Shown piece after piece: positions 1 through 9,460 of a DNA stretch of 64,000 nucleotides. Source of the stretch: an uncultured Bacteroidia bacterium. GTDB lineage: Bacteria; Bacteroidota; Bacteroidia; Bacteroidales; Prolixibacteraceae. The notes under the pieces were generated by a model. It searched no databases and was not told the origin of the DNA. It was given only the letters and a program-made list of their open reading frames with translations. A program made the position numbers and the translations under genes. The first letter of the stretch is position 1; each line of letters opens with the position of its first letter. The stretch covers positions 1 through 64,000 of the forward strand of contig CAIVMQ010000085.1 of NCBI GenBank assembly GCA_903907075.1, read 5' to 3'.

Positions 1-574
1 TGATAATAATTTAGAGCCCCAACTGACTTCGAATAACAAATGTGGATCAATTATCTCATCTAACATATGTAACAAATCAGTGCTATTTACATATGTTTCG
101 ATTCTTTTTCAATAAAAAACAATTACACACCCCGAATATATAAGCCGTTTTTACAACTATAAATAACTATAAATTTACATTATTAAGTAGACATAATCAG
201 ATAGTTATATGGTTTTAATACAGTATTTATTTAATATTATTGATAACATTTGTTATTTTATCGATTAAATACACTAAAATACCCTAACTAAACTTTTTAT
301 ATCATTAATAATCAGTACATTATATTGTTTATTTAAAGCTTTCATACATTACAGGGATTAACTATCCACAAAGAGGAGTTCGTATCTGATTTAATTATAT
401 TAAATCATTTAAATACAGTTAAATATATATAATCATGATGGTTTAAATTCGGAATATAAACAAAATATATTTTGAAATCACGGCAGTTTACTTTTGTATT
501 AATTCTGTTTTAATTCAATTATGTGAGTCGCTTAATTTATTCCATTCAGTTACAATTATAAATTATAATTTATC
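1..574. other. AT-rich non-coding region
   Basis: No convincing coding frame on either strand. Very AT-rich with many short runs of A and T and stops in all frames. A single sequence resembling a DnaA box (actatccaca near 369) stands alone, so I do not call an origin. The right end leads into the promoter of the XRE regulator. The first bases may be just downstream of a gene outside the window. Confidence 0.6.
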
Positions 575-608
575 TACATTTGTAATAAGCAATTAATTAA
601 TTATTGCT
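575..608 (+). promoter_or_regulatory. Promoter -7 box plus imperfect palindrome upstream of XRE gene
   Basis: TACATTTG at 575-582 fits the Bacteroidota -7 consensus TAnnTTTG. Six bases downstream, 588-608 is an inverted repeat with arms agcaat and attgct around an AT-rich centre. Its position over the expected transcription start suggests an operator, perhaps for autoregulation by the XRE protein encoded at 673. The promoter box is a sequence match; the operator role is inferred. Confidence 0.4.
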
Positions 609-672
609 GCATTCACCTCCGTTGAGCGGTGCCAGGATCGATTAATACTCAGAATAATTTTAGAAGATATCT

Positions 673-1182
673 ATGAAGGATCGGATAACCCAATTTTTAA
701 AGAGCGAAAAAATATCACCAGCTGAGTTCGCAGATAAGATAAGCGTTCAGCGCTCGAGTGTTTCGCATGTACTGAACGGCCGCAACTATCCGAGTGCCTC
801 TTTTATCCAAAAGATGCTTTCTGCCTATCCTCAGCTGAATTCCCGATGGCTCTTGCTGGGCGAGGGAGCTATTCTGGAGGATAAACGGGAGAAAGAACCT
901 ACCTTGAGCCCATTCAACCTGTTTAAAAGCCAGGAGATACCTGAAATAGAACTGTTAAAGACCCCTGTAACTAAATCAGATACGAATATATTCTCCGGTG
1001 GTATCGAAGAAGAGAATGCCGTTAGTTATTCTAAATCGATAAAATCAAACCATCCATCGGAAGAAAATACATCTCAAAAAACAACCGATTTTAGTCATTA
1101 TATAGTTGGAAATAAAGAGATTGATCGGATTGTTCTCTTTTTTAAGGATAAAACTTTCGATGTTTATACATCTTCAAAATAG
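673..1182 (+). CDS. XRE-family helix-turn-helix transcriptional regulator
   Basis: 169 residues. The first ~60 form a Cro/CI-type helix-turn-helix: the stretch 'ISPAEFADKISVQRSSVSHV' contains helix 2, the turn and the recognition helix, followed by a typical GRNYPS loop. The rest is polar and probably flexible, ending in a short hydrophobic-aromatic segment (IDRIVLFFKDKTFDVY) that could mediate oligomerisation. No peptidase S24 dyad is seen, so it is not a LexA/CI self-cleaving repressor. It lies alone in front of pyrK, with its own promoter and a palindrome near the transcription start. Ligand and targets are unknown; DNA binding is inferred from the fold family. Confidence 0.8.
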   Translation: MKDRITQFLKSEKISPAEFADKISVQRSSVSHVLNGRNYPSASFIQKMLSAYPQLNSRWLLLGEGAILEDKREKEPTLSPFNLFKSQEIPEIELLKTPVTKSDTNIFSGGIEEENAVSYSKSIKSNHPSEENTSQKTTDFSHYIVGNKEIDRIVLFFKDKTFDVYTSSK

Positions 1183-1191
1183 AATTTGACC

Positions 1192-1199
1192 TATATTTG
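1192..1199 (+). promoter_or_regulatory. Promoter -7 box for pyrKD
   Basis: TATATTTG followed by CG, a full match to TAnnTTTG, begins 9 bases after the XRE stop codon and about 90 bases before pyrK. No clear -33 TTTG at standard spacing. Confidence 0.45.
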
Positions 1200-1289
1200 C
1201 GCGAATTAACGCAGCATTAAGGAATGTATGTCAAAAGAGATGAGTAAACAACCACATGCTGCTATCAATGAATGTTAAATTTGATGCAG

Positions 1290-2069
1290 ATGAGAAAAAC
1301 CGTTCTGAATTTGAAGGTAATTTCGAACCTCCAACTCAACGACGATCATCATTTATTAGAATTACAGTCACCTGATCAACTTGAAACGATAAATCCAGGT
1401 CAGTTTGCCAATTTATTAGTAGATCATTCTCCTAGTGTGTTTCTACGCAGACCATTTTCTATCTACTCTGTTGATTACCTTAATAATACTATCTCTGTCT
1501 TTATTAAAGAGATTGGCGATGGGACACGTGCTTTAGGAAAAACTCCTGTTGGTAGTTTTATCAATACGATGTTTCCACTTGGAAATAGCTTTACCATACC
1601 TGACGAACCTCAGAGAATTCTCCTTATTGGAGGAGGAAGTGGTGTTGCTTCGTTAATGAGCCTTGCTCAAATCCTCAGTAAAAAATCGAATGAAGTATCT
1701 ATTTTAATCGGTGCAAGGTCAGCTGTTGATCTGGTAGAACTAGGCCATTTCTCTAAATATGGAACTGTTTATACCACTACAGAAGACGGAACATTGGGAA
1801 CAAAAGGGTATGTTACGAATCACCTAATTATGGGTGATCAACTAGCCCAATTTGACCGAATATACACTTGCGGTCCAGAACCAATGATGAAAGCTGTTGC
1901 TTTAATAGCAAAAGAGAAAGCAATTATCTGTGAAGTATCGCTCGAGAATAGCATGGCTTGTGGCTTTGGAGTTTGCTTATGCTGTATTGCCGAAACTATT
2001 GATGGTCATAAATGTGTCTGTACTGACGGTCCTGTTTTTAATTCAACTCAATTAAAATGGCAGATCTAA
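1290..2069 (+). CDS. pyrK: Dihydroorotate dehydrogenase B, electron-transfer subunit PyrK
   Basis: Passes electrons from the FMN of PyrD via FAD and a [2Fe-2S] cluster to NAD+ during de novo pyrimidine synthesis in the cytoplasm. About 259 residues, normal for the family. The N-terminal half is a ferredoxin-reductase FAD domain with the RRPFSI FAD-binding motif. A glycine-rich [13 protein letters not shown] segment opens the nucleotide-binding domain, with CGPEPMM near the end. The C-terminal cysteine cluster ([12 protein letters not shown], then CVCTDGP) supplies the iron-sulfur ligands. An upstream in-frame ATG at 1272 exists; 1290 is preferred because the family usually starts just before the first beta strand. 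It overlaps pyrD by 13 bases, implying translational coupling. Confidence 0.95.
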   Translation: MRKTVLNLKVISNLQLNDDHHLLELQSPDQLETINPGQFANLLVDHSPSVFLRRPFSIYSVDYLNNTISVFIKEIGDGTRALGKTPVGSFINTMFPLGNSFTIPDEPQRILLIGGGSGVASLMSLAQILSKKSNEVSILIGARSAVDLVELGHFSKYGTVYTTTEDGTLGTKGYVTNHLIMGDQLAQFDRIYTCGPEPMMKAVALIAKEKAIICEVSLENSMACGFGVCLCCIAETIDGHKCVCTDGPVFNSTQLKWQI

Positions 2070-2968
2070 GTATTAAAGTTCATAATTTAGAACTTAAAAA
2101 TCCGGTAATGACAGCTTCGGGTACCTTTGGATATGGTCTCGAATTTGATGATTTTATGGACGTAAACCTACTGGGAGGGATTGTTGTTAAAGGGACTACA
2201 ATCCATCCGCGACAAGGAAATGCCTATCCTAGAATGGCCGAAACAGCCTTAGGAATGCTGAATTCCGTAGGACTTCAAAATAAAGGAGCTCATTATTTCG
2301 CTACGGATATCTACCCAAAGCTTACAAAATACAAGACCAATATATTAGTCAATGTCTCCGGATCAACAATTGAAGAGTATATTGCATGTGCTGAGATTAT
2401 AAATGAATTAGATCTGATTACGGGAATAGAACTCAATATATCGTGTCCTAATGTAAAGGAGGGAGGAATGGCTTTCGGTACCAGTTGTCCGTCTATAGAA
2501 GCCGTGGTTAGTGCAGTTCGAAAGGTTTACCATAAAACAATGATGGTTAAGCTCTCTCCCAATGTTACCAATATTGGCGAATTAGCAAAATCAGCAGAAT
2601 TCTCAGGTGCCGACAGTCTCTCATTGATAAATACACTCCTAGGAATGGCTATCGATGCCGAGACCCGAAAACCAATACTCTCCACAATTACCGGAGGGCT
2701 CTCAGGCCCAGCAATCAAGCCAATTGCTTTGAGAATGGTTTGGGAGGTTTCTAAAGCTGTTAGTATCCCACTTGTGGGGATAGGGGGTATAATGAATGCA
2801 ACAGATGCCATCGAATTTTTCCTTGCAGGTGCATCAGCCATCCAGGTAGGAACAGCTAATTATCTCGATCCTTCTGTTACAATTAAAATAATTGACGGCA
2901 TCGACTCGTATCTTAATCGTCATAAATTCAATAGTATAACAGATATAATTGGCGGTTTACATATGTAA
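2057..2968 (+). CDS. pyrD: Dihydroorotate dehydrogenase B, catalytic subunit PyrD
   Basis: Oxidises dihydroorotate to orotate, the fourth step of UMP synthesis, using FMN. 303 residues, a TIM barrel of the class 1B type. Visible landmarks are [13 protein letters not shown] at the N terminus, the substrate loop [11 protein letters not shown], the lysine in [17 protein letters not shown], and the FMN phosphate site [12 protein letters not shown]. The 1B assignment is supported by the overlapping upstream pyrK partner. The reading frame begins inside the pyrK 3' end, so the two form one operon. No anomaly seen. Confidence 0.96.
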   Translation: MADLSIKVHNLELKNPVMTASGTFGYGLEFDDFMDVNLLGGIVVKGTTIHPRQGNAYPRMAETALGMLNSVGLQNKGAHYFATDIYPKLTKYKTNILVNVSGSTIEEYIACAEIINELDLITGIELNISCPNVKEGGMAFGTSCPSIEAVVSAVRKVYHKTMMVKLSPNVTNIGELAKSAEFSGADSLSLINTLLGMAIDAETRKPILSTITGGLSGPAIKPIALRMVWEVSKAVSIPLVGIGGIMNATDAIEFFLAGASAIQVGTANYLDPSVTIKIIDGIDSYLNRHKFNSITDIIGGLHM

Positions 2969-2970
2969 AT

Positions 2971-2978
2971 TACATTTG
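2971..2978 (+). promoter_or_regulatory. Possible promoter for the serine hydrolase gene
   Basis: TACATTTG matches TAnnTTTG, located 2 bases after the pyrD stop and 60 bases before the next start codon. Match by eye only. Confidence 0.35.
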
Positions 2979-3038
2979 TGAATAGTTAATTTGTGTCTCA
3001 ACAAATAAAATTAATATTTGAAACTATTTTTCGCAATT

Positions 3039-4325
3039 ATGCATTTTATTCGTAAAAGTTTATTTTTCATGTGGTTTGTAATATTCCTGTTTAGTCCATT
3101 TGGGCAGGATTCGCTTTCCAGTAGAAATTCACTTTTGTCACCTTCCGGAAAAGTATTTAATAATCTGATATTCAACAAATTAATAGCGGATCAGAATACT
3201 GTTGTTATTGATTTAGCGATGGAAAAGTTTCGAATTCAAAACGGATTAAAAGGAGTTGCAATGGCTGTAGTGAAAGATGAAAAACTCGTTTACGCTAAGG
3301 GTTACGGTTTCTCCGATGAGGAGTCCAAAACTCCGGCTACTGCGAATAATTTATTTCGCCTGGCTAGTGTCTCTAAACTAATTACTGCAGTAGCCATAAT
3401 GAAACTCGTTGAGAATTCAAAAATTTCGCTTGATTCTCGTGTTTTTGGCAAACAGGGGATTCTAAATGATGATAAATTCCTTGAACTTAAAGACAAACGG
3501 CTTGAGAAAATAACTGTTCGAAACCTGTTGAATCATTCAGGTGGTTGGACTCAGCATTATGGTGATCTGGCCTTTTTGCCTAAAACAGTATCCAAAGGGG
3601 TCGGAGATCCATTACCTGTTAAAATTGATTCTTATATTAAATTTGTAACCACACACAAAGTTCATTTTGAACCTGGAACCAATAGTGTCTATTCTAATTT
3701 GGGATATTTGATCTTAGGTAAAGTCATTGAAAAAATATCCGGAATGGATTATGATAACTATGTAAAGGTGGCAGTATTGGAACCTGCTGGTATTTTAGAT
3801 ATGCAACTAGGTGGCAGTTTTCTAAGTGATGCACTTCCCGGTGAGGTGACGTATTATCAGCCTGAGGATGGTAAACCTGTTGAGTCCTTTGACGGAAGCG
3901 GAAGAATGGTTTCAAAGATTTATGGTGGAAACGATATACATCTTCTGGGATCAGCTGGCGGTTGGTTGGCATCTCCAATCGATTTGATGAAGTTAATAGT
4001 TGTTATTGACAATGAACCTTTGGTTAAAGATATTCTATCGACAGAAAGCATTAAGGAGATGACAAACGTAGACCCAATGGGTTTAGATCCATTAGGATGG
4101 CGAGGGACAAATACGAAAGGCGAATGGTGGCGGACCGGAACTTTACCAGGGACTTCGGCATTGGTGAAGCGACAACCTAACGGAATATCGTGGGTTATAT
4201 TATCAAATACAAGTAATTACAAAGGACCTCATCTAGCCAAAGAGATGGATAAGGTGATGTCACATATTTTATTGAAAGTTAACCAATGGCCAGATTATAA
4301 TCTTTTTTCATTTCTGGTTAATTGA
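3039..4325 (+). CDS. Serine hydrolase of the beta-lactamase / penicillin-binding fold
   Basis: About 428 residues from the ATG at 3039; a TTG at 3018 could extend it by 7. The N terminus is one hydrophobic segment (LFFMWFVIFLFSPF), a signal or anchor, so the protein is probably periplasmic or membrane-anchored. The class C fold signature is clear: SVSK catalytic Ser-x-x-Lys near residue 110, and YSN near 218 within 'GTNSVYSNLGYLILGK'. This group (Pfam Beta-lactamase) includes esterases, D-amino peptidases and penicillin-binding proteins as well as lactamases, so resistance should not be assumed. It has its own upstream promoter-like box and stands alone between pyrD and the E2 gene. Substrate unknown. 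Confidence 0.85.
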   Translation: MHFIRKSLFFMWFVIFLFSPFGQDSLSSRNSLLSPSGKVFNNLIFNKLIADQNTVVIDLAMEKFRIQNGLKGVAMAVVKDEKLVYAKGYGFSDEESKTPATANNLFRLASVSKLITAVAIMKLVENSKISLDSRVFGKQGILNDDKFLELKDKRLEKITVRNLLNHSGGWTQHYGDLAFLPKTVSKGVGDPLPVKIDSYIKFVTTHKVHFEPGTNSVYSNLGYLILGKVIEKISGMDYDNYVKVAVLEPAGILDMQLGGSFLSDALPGEVTYYQPEDGKPVESFDGSGRMVSKIYGGNDIHLLGSAGGWLASPIDLMKLIVVIDNEPLVKDILSTESIKEMTNVDPMGLDPLGWRGTNTKGEWWRTGTLPGTSALVKRQPNGISWVILSNTSNYKGPHLAKEMDKVMSHILLKVNQWPDYNLFSFLVN

Positions 4326-4436
4326 ACGATTTATGATTAATCTTAAAACTAATTTTCATTCTTTTTGTTAAATATCTGGTGAATTTTAAAAAGGTTGTGT
4401 TTTTATGAATGCTAATTATAATGTAAATATAAAACA

Positions 4437-5765
4437 ATGTCTGATTTTCATGTACTAATACCAAAACTAGGCGAAAGTATCCAAGAGGCTACAATAACTA
4501 AATTATTTGTAAAACAAGGCGATACTGTAATTGAAGATGAAATACTTTTCGAAATTGCAACTGACAAGGTAGATTCTGACATTCCTTCACCTGTTGCTGG
4601 AGTAATCAAAGAAATTAGATGTGCCGAGAACGATTTAATTCCTGTCGGACAGATTGTTATTGTGATATCTATGGATGGCGGTGATAGTGCGGCTATACCG
4701 GTAGCCGAGGAAATCAAACCACCAATCCAACAACTAGAGGCTAAAGAAAGTAAATTGGAAGTTATTGCTAAGGTTGAACCATCTAAAGTAACGACTCAAA
4801 ATAAGAATAAAGAGAGTGATCGTTTTTATTCACCACTTGTTAAAAGCATTGCAGCTAAAGAGGGCGTGACAAATGCTGAGCTTCAATCTATAACTGGCAG
4901 TGGATTAGGTGGAAGGGTTCAAAAGAATGATATTATTCAGTTCGTCGAACAACGACAGAGCGGAAAAAAAGGTGGAACTTCGCAGCAAGTTTCAACTCCT
5001 TCAGCGGCTTCTGCTAGTCAGCTCGAGCGACCAAAGGTATCTGTCTCAATTGGAGCTGAAGATACGATCATAAAAATGGATCGGATCCGCAAATTAATTG
5101 CGAACCATATGGTAATGTCGAAACAAGTTTCGCCACATGTAACCAGTGTTGTAGAGGCAGATGTTACCAATATTGTACTCTGGAGAAATGCTGTTAAGGA
5201 TGAATTTGAAAAAGTAAACGGTCAAAAGCTTACCTTTATGCCGTTATTTGTGGAAGCAACAGCAAAAGCGCTCACAGAATTCCGTCAGGTTAACGCCTCG
5301 GTTGATGAAGATACTATTATATTACGTAAACATATTAATATTGCAATCGCTGTTGCAACTAACGATGGAAACCTGGTAGTACCAGTTATTAAAGATGCCG
5401 ACTCCAAGAATCTTGTTGGAATCGCAAGAGAGATAAATAACTATGGGAAAGCTGGTCGTGAAAACAAGCTCAATCCGGATGATCTTCAAGGAGGAACATT
5501 CACAATTACTAATTTCGGCTCATTTGGAGGGCTAATTGGTACACCTATTATTAATCAACCTCAAGTGGCTATTTTGGCTGTTGGGATGATTGAGAAAAAA
5601 CCCGCAGTTATGGAGACTCCTACGGGCGATGCTATTGTTGTGAGACATAAAATGTTTTTATCGCTATCCTACGACCATCGTGTTGTAGATGGCATGTTAG
5701 GGGGGAAATTCCTTCGCCGTATTGCTGATTTATTAGAACAATTTGAACCAACAAAAAATATTTGA
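4437..5765 (+). CDS. Dihydrolipoamide acyltransferase (E2) of a 2-oxo acid dehydrogenase
   Basis: 442 residues with three domains in order. Residues 1-80 are a lipoyl domain with lipoyl-lysine K44 in IATDKVDSD. A Ser/Thr/Lys-rich linker is followed by a peripheral-subunit binding domain at about 131-170 (SPLVKSIAAKEGV ... GLGGRVQKNDI). The catalytic acyltransferase domain follows, with HRVVDG at 414-419 near the C terminus. It forms the core that moves the acyl group from E1-bound thiamine diphosphate to CoA. The E1 fusion follows directly, so this is a two-gene complex locus. Similarity to branched-chain enzymes suggests 2-oxoisovalerate, but pyruvate cannot be excluded. No E3 gene is in the window; a shared Lpd elsewhere is expected. 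Confidence 0.92.
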   Translation: MSDFHVLIPKLGESIQEATITKLFVKQGDTVIEDEILFEIATDKVDSDIPSPVAGVIKEIRCAENDLIPVGQIVIVISMDGGDSAAIPVAEEIKPPIQQLEAKESKLEVIAKVEPSKVTTQNKNKESDRFYSPLVKSIAAKEGVTNAELQSITGSGLGGRVQKNDIIQFVEQRQSGKKGGTSQQVSTPSAASASQLERPKVSVSIGAEDTIIKMDRIRKLIANHMVMSKQVSPHVTSVVEADVTNIVLWRNAVKDEFEKVNGQKLTFMPLFVEATAKALTEFRQVNASVDEDTIILRKHINIAIAVATNDGNLVVPVIKDADSKNLVGIAREINNYGKAGRENKLNPDDLQGGTFTITNFGSFGGLIGTPIINQPQVAILAVGMIEKKPAVMETPTGDAIVVRHKMFLSLSYDHRVVDGMLGGKFLRRIADLLEQFEPTKNI

Positions 5766-5770
5766 TTAGA

Positions 5771-7837
5771 ATGCATACACTGAAAGTTTTACATGATTTG
5801 CCTGTTCATAAAATCTTTACGATTAAAAATACAGATAAAGCGATCCTTGAAAATTGGCTTTTTCTGATGACCGTGGGGCGTATAATTGATGAAAAAGCTC
5901 CTAATTATCTTAAACAAGCTATTGGCTGGTCGTATCATGCCCCTTATGCCGGTCATGACGGTATTCAATTAGCTATTGGGCAGATATTTGATAAAGAACA
6001 TGATCATCTTTTCCCATATTACCGTGATATGTTAACCAATATCTCCGCTGGACTTACTGCAGAGGAGATTATTTTAAACGGAATATCCAAAGCTGCCGAT
6101 GTAACCTCAGGAGGCAGGCATATGTCAAACCATATTGGCAAACCTGAATGGAATATTCATAATGTTTCTTCGGCAACAGGTAACCACACTTTACATGCCG
6201 TTGGAGTAGCTCGCGCTATAAAATACTATAATGGAAAAGGTGTTGCGATTAGCTCTCAAGGTGAGTCTTCGGTATCAGAAGGATATGTTTATGAAGCTAT
6301 TAATGGTGCGTCAACTGAGGAACTACCTGTAATTTTTGTTTTTCAGGATAACGGTTACGGAATTTCTGTTCCCAAAAAAGACCAGACAGCAAACAGAAAA
6401 GTTGCCAATAATTTCACGGGATTTAAGAATCTTAGGATTATCCATTGCAATGGCAAGGATGTATTTGATTCCATGAATGCGATGACAGAAGCTAAGAAAT
6501 GGTCATTGGAAACACAGCATCCATGTATTGTTCAGGCAAATTGCATCCGTATTCATTCCCATTCAAATTCAGACAGGCATGATTTGTATCGTAACGAGGC
6601 TGAATTGGGTTTTGTATTAGAGTCAGATCCTATGTTGAAATTCAAGCGATTACTAATACGTTACGAGCGGTTATCACTTGAAGAGATACAAGCAATTGAA
6701 GAGAAGGCTAAGGAAGTTGTAAAGCTGGCACATCGCAGTGCAATGGCTTCACCGGATCCAGATCCTGCTTCAATCTATGATTTTATTATTCCAGATCCTT
6801 ATCCGGCAGATAAATACCCTGAAGGTCTTCATAGCATGGATGGAGTTAAGAAAAAACTTATTGAAGGGATTAATGAAACTCTAAAAGCAGAGTTCCGCCT
6901 AAATCCAGATACCTTTATCTGGGGCCAGGATATGGCAAATAAAGAAAAAGGGGGGATATTTAATGTTTCTAAAGGACTGCAACAGGAATTTGGTCCAGCA
7001 AGAGTTTTTAATGGTCCAATTGCGGAGGATTTTATTACCGGAACCGCTAACGGAATGTCACGTTACAATAATAAAATAAGAATCGTTGTAGAAGGAGCGG
7101 AGTTTGCCGACTATTTCTGGCCTGCCATGGAACAGTATGTTGAGATGACTCATGAATACTGGCGAACAAATGGTAAATTCAGTCCTAATGTTACCATTCG
7201 CCTGGCTTCTGGGGGATATATTGGTGGAGGATTGTACCATTCTCAATCTACCGAAGGAACATTAGCAACTTTTCCAGGTATTCGAATTGTTTACCCTTCT
7301 TTTGCTGATGATGCTGCCGGATTACTTCGCACATCGCTACGATCAATGGGACCAACACTCTTTTTAGAGCCAAAAGCACTCTATAATTCCCCTGTTGCAG
7401 CAACTACAATTCCTGATGATTTTGAAGTTCCTTTTGGGAAAGCAAGAATCCGTCGCGATGGAACAGATTTAACGTTAATTACTTACGGTAATACAACTCA
7501 CTTGTCTCTTAAAGCAGCAGAGAGGATTGCTAAGGATGGTTATAATATTGAAGTTATGGACTTGCGCTCTTTAATACCTCTCGATAAAGAGGCCATCCTA
7601 AAATCGGTTAAAAAAACAGGACGTGTTTTAATTGTTCATGAAGACAAGGTATTTGGTGGCTTCGGTGGCGAATTAGCTGGGATTATCGGCGAAGAGGCCT
7701 ATGAATTTCTTGATGCTCCTGTTCGCAGGGTGGGATCGGCATTCACACCGGTTGGCTTTAGTAAGATATTGGAAAATGCCATTTTGATCAATGAGGATAG
7801 AATCTATGAAGCAATCCAGAATCTTCTGAAATATTGA
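5771..7837 (+). CDS. 2-oxo acid dehydrogenase E1, alpha and beta subunits fused
   Basis: About 688 residues, roughly alpha (residues 1-350) plus beta (350-688) in one chain. The alpha half has the decarboxylase core with 'SSQGESSVSEGYVYEA' and 'QDNGYGIS' in the thiamine-diphosphate region. The beta half has NGPIAEDFITGTANGMS, EGAEFADYF and the transketolase C-domain ending in VHEDKVFGGFGGE. It decarboxylates a branched-chain or related 2-oxo acid and acylates the E2 lipoyl arm. An in-frame TTG at 5762 would overlap the E2 stop by 4 bases; the ATG at 5771 is preferred. Fused E1 enzymes of this type are known in Bacteroidota. The substrate is inferred from family resemblance only. Confidence 0.9.
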   Translation: MHTLKVLHDLPVHKIFTIKNTDKAILENWLFLMTVGRIIDEKAPNYLKQAIGWSYHAPYAGHDGIQLAIGQIFDKEHDHLFPYYRDMLTNISAGLTAEEIILNGISKAADVTSGGRHMSNHIGKPEWNIHNVSSATGNHTLHAVGVARAIKYYNGKGVAISSQGESSVSEGYVYEAINGASTEELPVIFVFQDNGYGISVPKKDQTANRKVANNFTGFKNLRIIHCNGKDVFDSMNAMTEAKKWSLETQHPCIVQANCIRIHSHSNSDRHDLYRNEAELGFVLESDPMLKFKRLLIRYERLSLEEIQAIEEKAKEVVKLAHRSAMASPDPDPASIYDFIIPDPYPADKYPEGLHSMDGVKKKLIEGINETLKAEFRLNPDTFIWGQDMANKEKGGIFNVSKGLQQEFGPARVFNGPIAEDFITGTANGMSRYNNKIRIVVEGAEFADYFWPAMEQYVEMTHEYWRTNGKFSPNVTIRLASGGYIGGGLYHSQSTEGTLATFPGIRIVYPSFADDAAGLLRTSLRSMGPTLFLEPKALYNSPVAATTIPDDFEVPFGKARIRRDGTDLTLITYGNTTHLSLKAAERIAKDGYNIEVMDLRSLIPLDKEAILKSVKKTGRVLIVHEDKVFGGFGGELAGIIGEEAYEFLDAPVRRVGSAFTPVGFSKILENAILINEDRIYEAIQNLLKY

Positions 7838-7932
7838 TTGCTTAAATATTAAAAAATAATAAATTCGTATAACTAACGGATGAAACTACTTCATTATGAG
7901 TTTTATTCCTGAATTATTAAAAGAAATATCGG

Positions 7933-8442
7933 ATGGGAAAAATCGGACTTTTTTATAGTTTCAAATCAAAAAAGACGGCGAAAATTGCCGGAATCATTCA
8001 TAATGCATTCACTGGAGTCGATGTACAGCTGATCAATGTAGATGATGTTCATCACGAACATTTTCTAGAATATGACTTTCTGATCTTTGGCGTACCTACC
8101 TGGTTTGATGGAGAATTACCAAATCATTGGGATGAATTACTCCCGGCATTAGAAGAAGAAGATTTTTCGCATAAAAAGATTGCTGTATTTGGATTAGGTG
8201 ATCAAAAAGGTTATGCAGAAAATTTCTGCGATGCTATTGGCATTATGGCTGCCTTTTTCGAAAACAAAGGTGCGACCATTGTTGGAAGTTTTCCAATCGA
8301 AGGTTATACATTTGAAAGATCAAAAGCTGTCAAAGATGGACAGTTCAGAGGATTGCCTTTAGACCAGGAAAACCAAGCCCGATTAAGCAATAAACGAATT
8401 GAACATTGGGTTGAAACACTTAAAAAGGAGTTGGCTGGATAG
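7933..8442 (+). CDS. fldA: Flavodoxin
   Basis: 169 residues, the usual long-chain flavodoxin length. The N-terminal beta strand and phosphate loop are MGKIGLFYSFKSKKTAKIA. The FMN-flanking loops PTWFDGELPNHWDEL and FGLGDQKGYAENFCDAIG (tryptophan and the second flavin loop) are present. It is a soluble one- or two-electron carrier replacing ferredoxin, commonly under iron limitation. It follows the E1 gene by 95 bases and may have its own promoter. Nothing in the sequence names its partner enzymes. Confidence 0.93.
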   Translation: MGKIGLFYSFKSKKTAKIAGIIHNAFTGVDVQLINVDDVHHEHFLEYDFLIFGVPTWFDGELPNHWDELLPALEEEDFSHKKIAVFGLGDQKGYAENFCDAIGIMAAFFENKGATIVGSFPIEGYTFERSKAVKDGQFRGLPLDQENQARLSNKRIEHWVETLKKELAG

Positions 8443-8523
8443 GGGTAACCCTGATTGCGTGTTTTTATTCTTACATATTTGCTGCTCAATTTTACGTTGA
8501 AGGCATTTTAACGCAATGTTTTT

Positions 8524-9393
8524 ATGCTTAGAGTAATTAATCTGACTGTTGTCCTTATCTTGCTTTTAAGCACCTTAATTGCTACTAAAAAAGCGATTAA
8601 ATACTATTGCTCGTATAGATCAGAAGTTATCCTGATCAAAGATGTTCAGTTAAATACCCCTGATTCATTAATAAGTCAGTCAGATTCTGTATTGATTCCA
8701 ATCAATTATAAAGGTTCTGTAGACTTCCGAAATGTAAATCCAGAGACCCGTAAGGAGTTATTTATCCTTCAGATTCTACCAGCTATTGTAATTACGCGTG
8801 AGCAATTACTCGATGAACTCCATCATGTGGTGTTTATTGAGTCTCGTATGATCAGCAAAAAATCGATTTCCAATGCCGATTCTATATTTCTAAACACCAT
8901 AATGCAGAAATATAATGCCGATTCGTTAGGTGAATTAAAAAAACGGATCTATCCGCATCCAATAAGCCTGGCCCTTGCTCAGGCAGCACTCGAATCAGGG
9001 TGGGGAACTTCAAATATCTTTCGGAATGGAAAAAATGTATTTGGAGTGATGTCTTTTTCAACCGATGATGCCCGCTCTCTGATCCAATATACAGAAGGTG
9101 ATGATGAACGATACTTAAGGACATACGACAGTATTAAAGAGTCAGTTGAGCACTATTTTCTGCTAATAGCAACGGTCTCATCCTATAAAAAAATCAGGCA
9201 AAAAAGGTGGGAGGGGGGTGCCTCTCCAAACTTAGTTAAATACCTAAGCAGATACCACGATAGCACAGACCAATATGCAGAAATGGCTCAATCGATTATC
9301 GCAAGTAACAACTTGGAACGATATGATAATATCGTTATTGATCCAAATTTCAAAGAGAACTTATCGCTAACTTCGTTCTTAATGAAATATTAA
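8524..9393 (+). CDS. Exported glucosaminidase-domain peptidoglycan hydrolase (Bax-like)
   Basis: 289 residues. Residues ~5-22 are a hydrophobic anchor or signal segment (VINLTVVLILLLSTLIA), so the rest is periplasmic. The C-terminal two-thirds match the glucosaminidase fold (Pfam Glucosaminidase): 'ISLALAQAALESGWGTSNIF' carries the catalytic Glu, followed by GKNVFGVMSF and SVEHYFLLI. The family cleaves N-acetylglucosamine-N-acetylmuramic acid bonds. The arrangement resembles Bax proteins. It stands between flavodoxin and methylglyoxal synthase with no obvious functional link. A role in wall turnover is inferred. Confidence 0.85.
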   Translation: MLRVINLTVVLILLLSTLIATKKAIKYYCSYRSEVILIKDVQLNTPDSLISQSDSVLIPINYKGSVDFRNVNPETRKELFILQILPAIVITREQLLDELHHVVFIESRMISKKSISNADSIFLNTIMQKYNADSLGELKKRIYPHPISLALAQAALESGWGTSNIFRNGKNVFGVMSFSTDDARSLIQYTEGDDERYLRTYDSIKESVEHYFLLIATVSSYKKIRQKRWEGGASPNLVKYLSRYHDSTDQYAEMAQSIIASNNLERYDNIVIDPNFKENLSLTSFLMKY

Positions 9394-9436
9394 TATTTTG
9401 ATAATCAAATATGTGATCGCCAAAGTGTTAATTTTT

Positions 9437-9444
9437 TACCTTTG
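9437..9444 (+). promoter_or_regulatory. Promoter -7 box for mgsA
   Basis: TACCTTTG, a full TAnnTTTG match, 16 bases before the mgsA start codon, implying a very short leader. Confidence 0.5.
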
Positions 9445-9460
9445 CCAAAAATAAATTCAA

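Noticed and set aside
361-380. Possible DnaA box and replication origin
   Set aside because: Only one imperfect match and no dnaA, cluster of boxes or repeats nearby.
3039-4325. Beta-lactamase resistance gene
   Set aside because: The fold also covers esterases and peptidases; there is no evidence for antibiotic hydrolysis.
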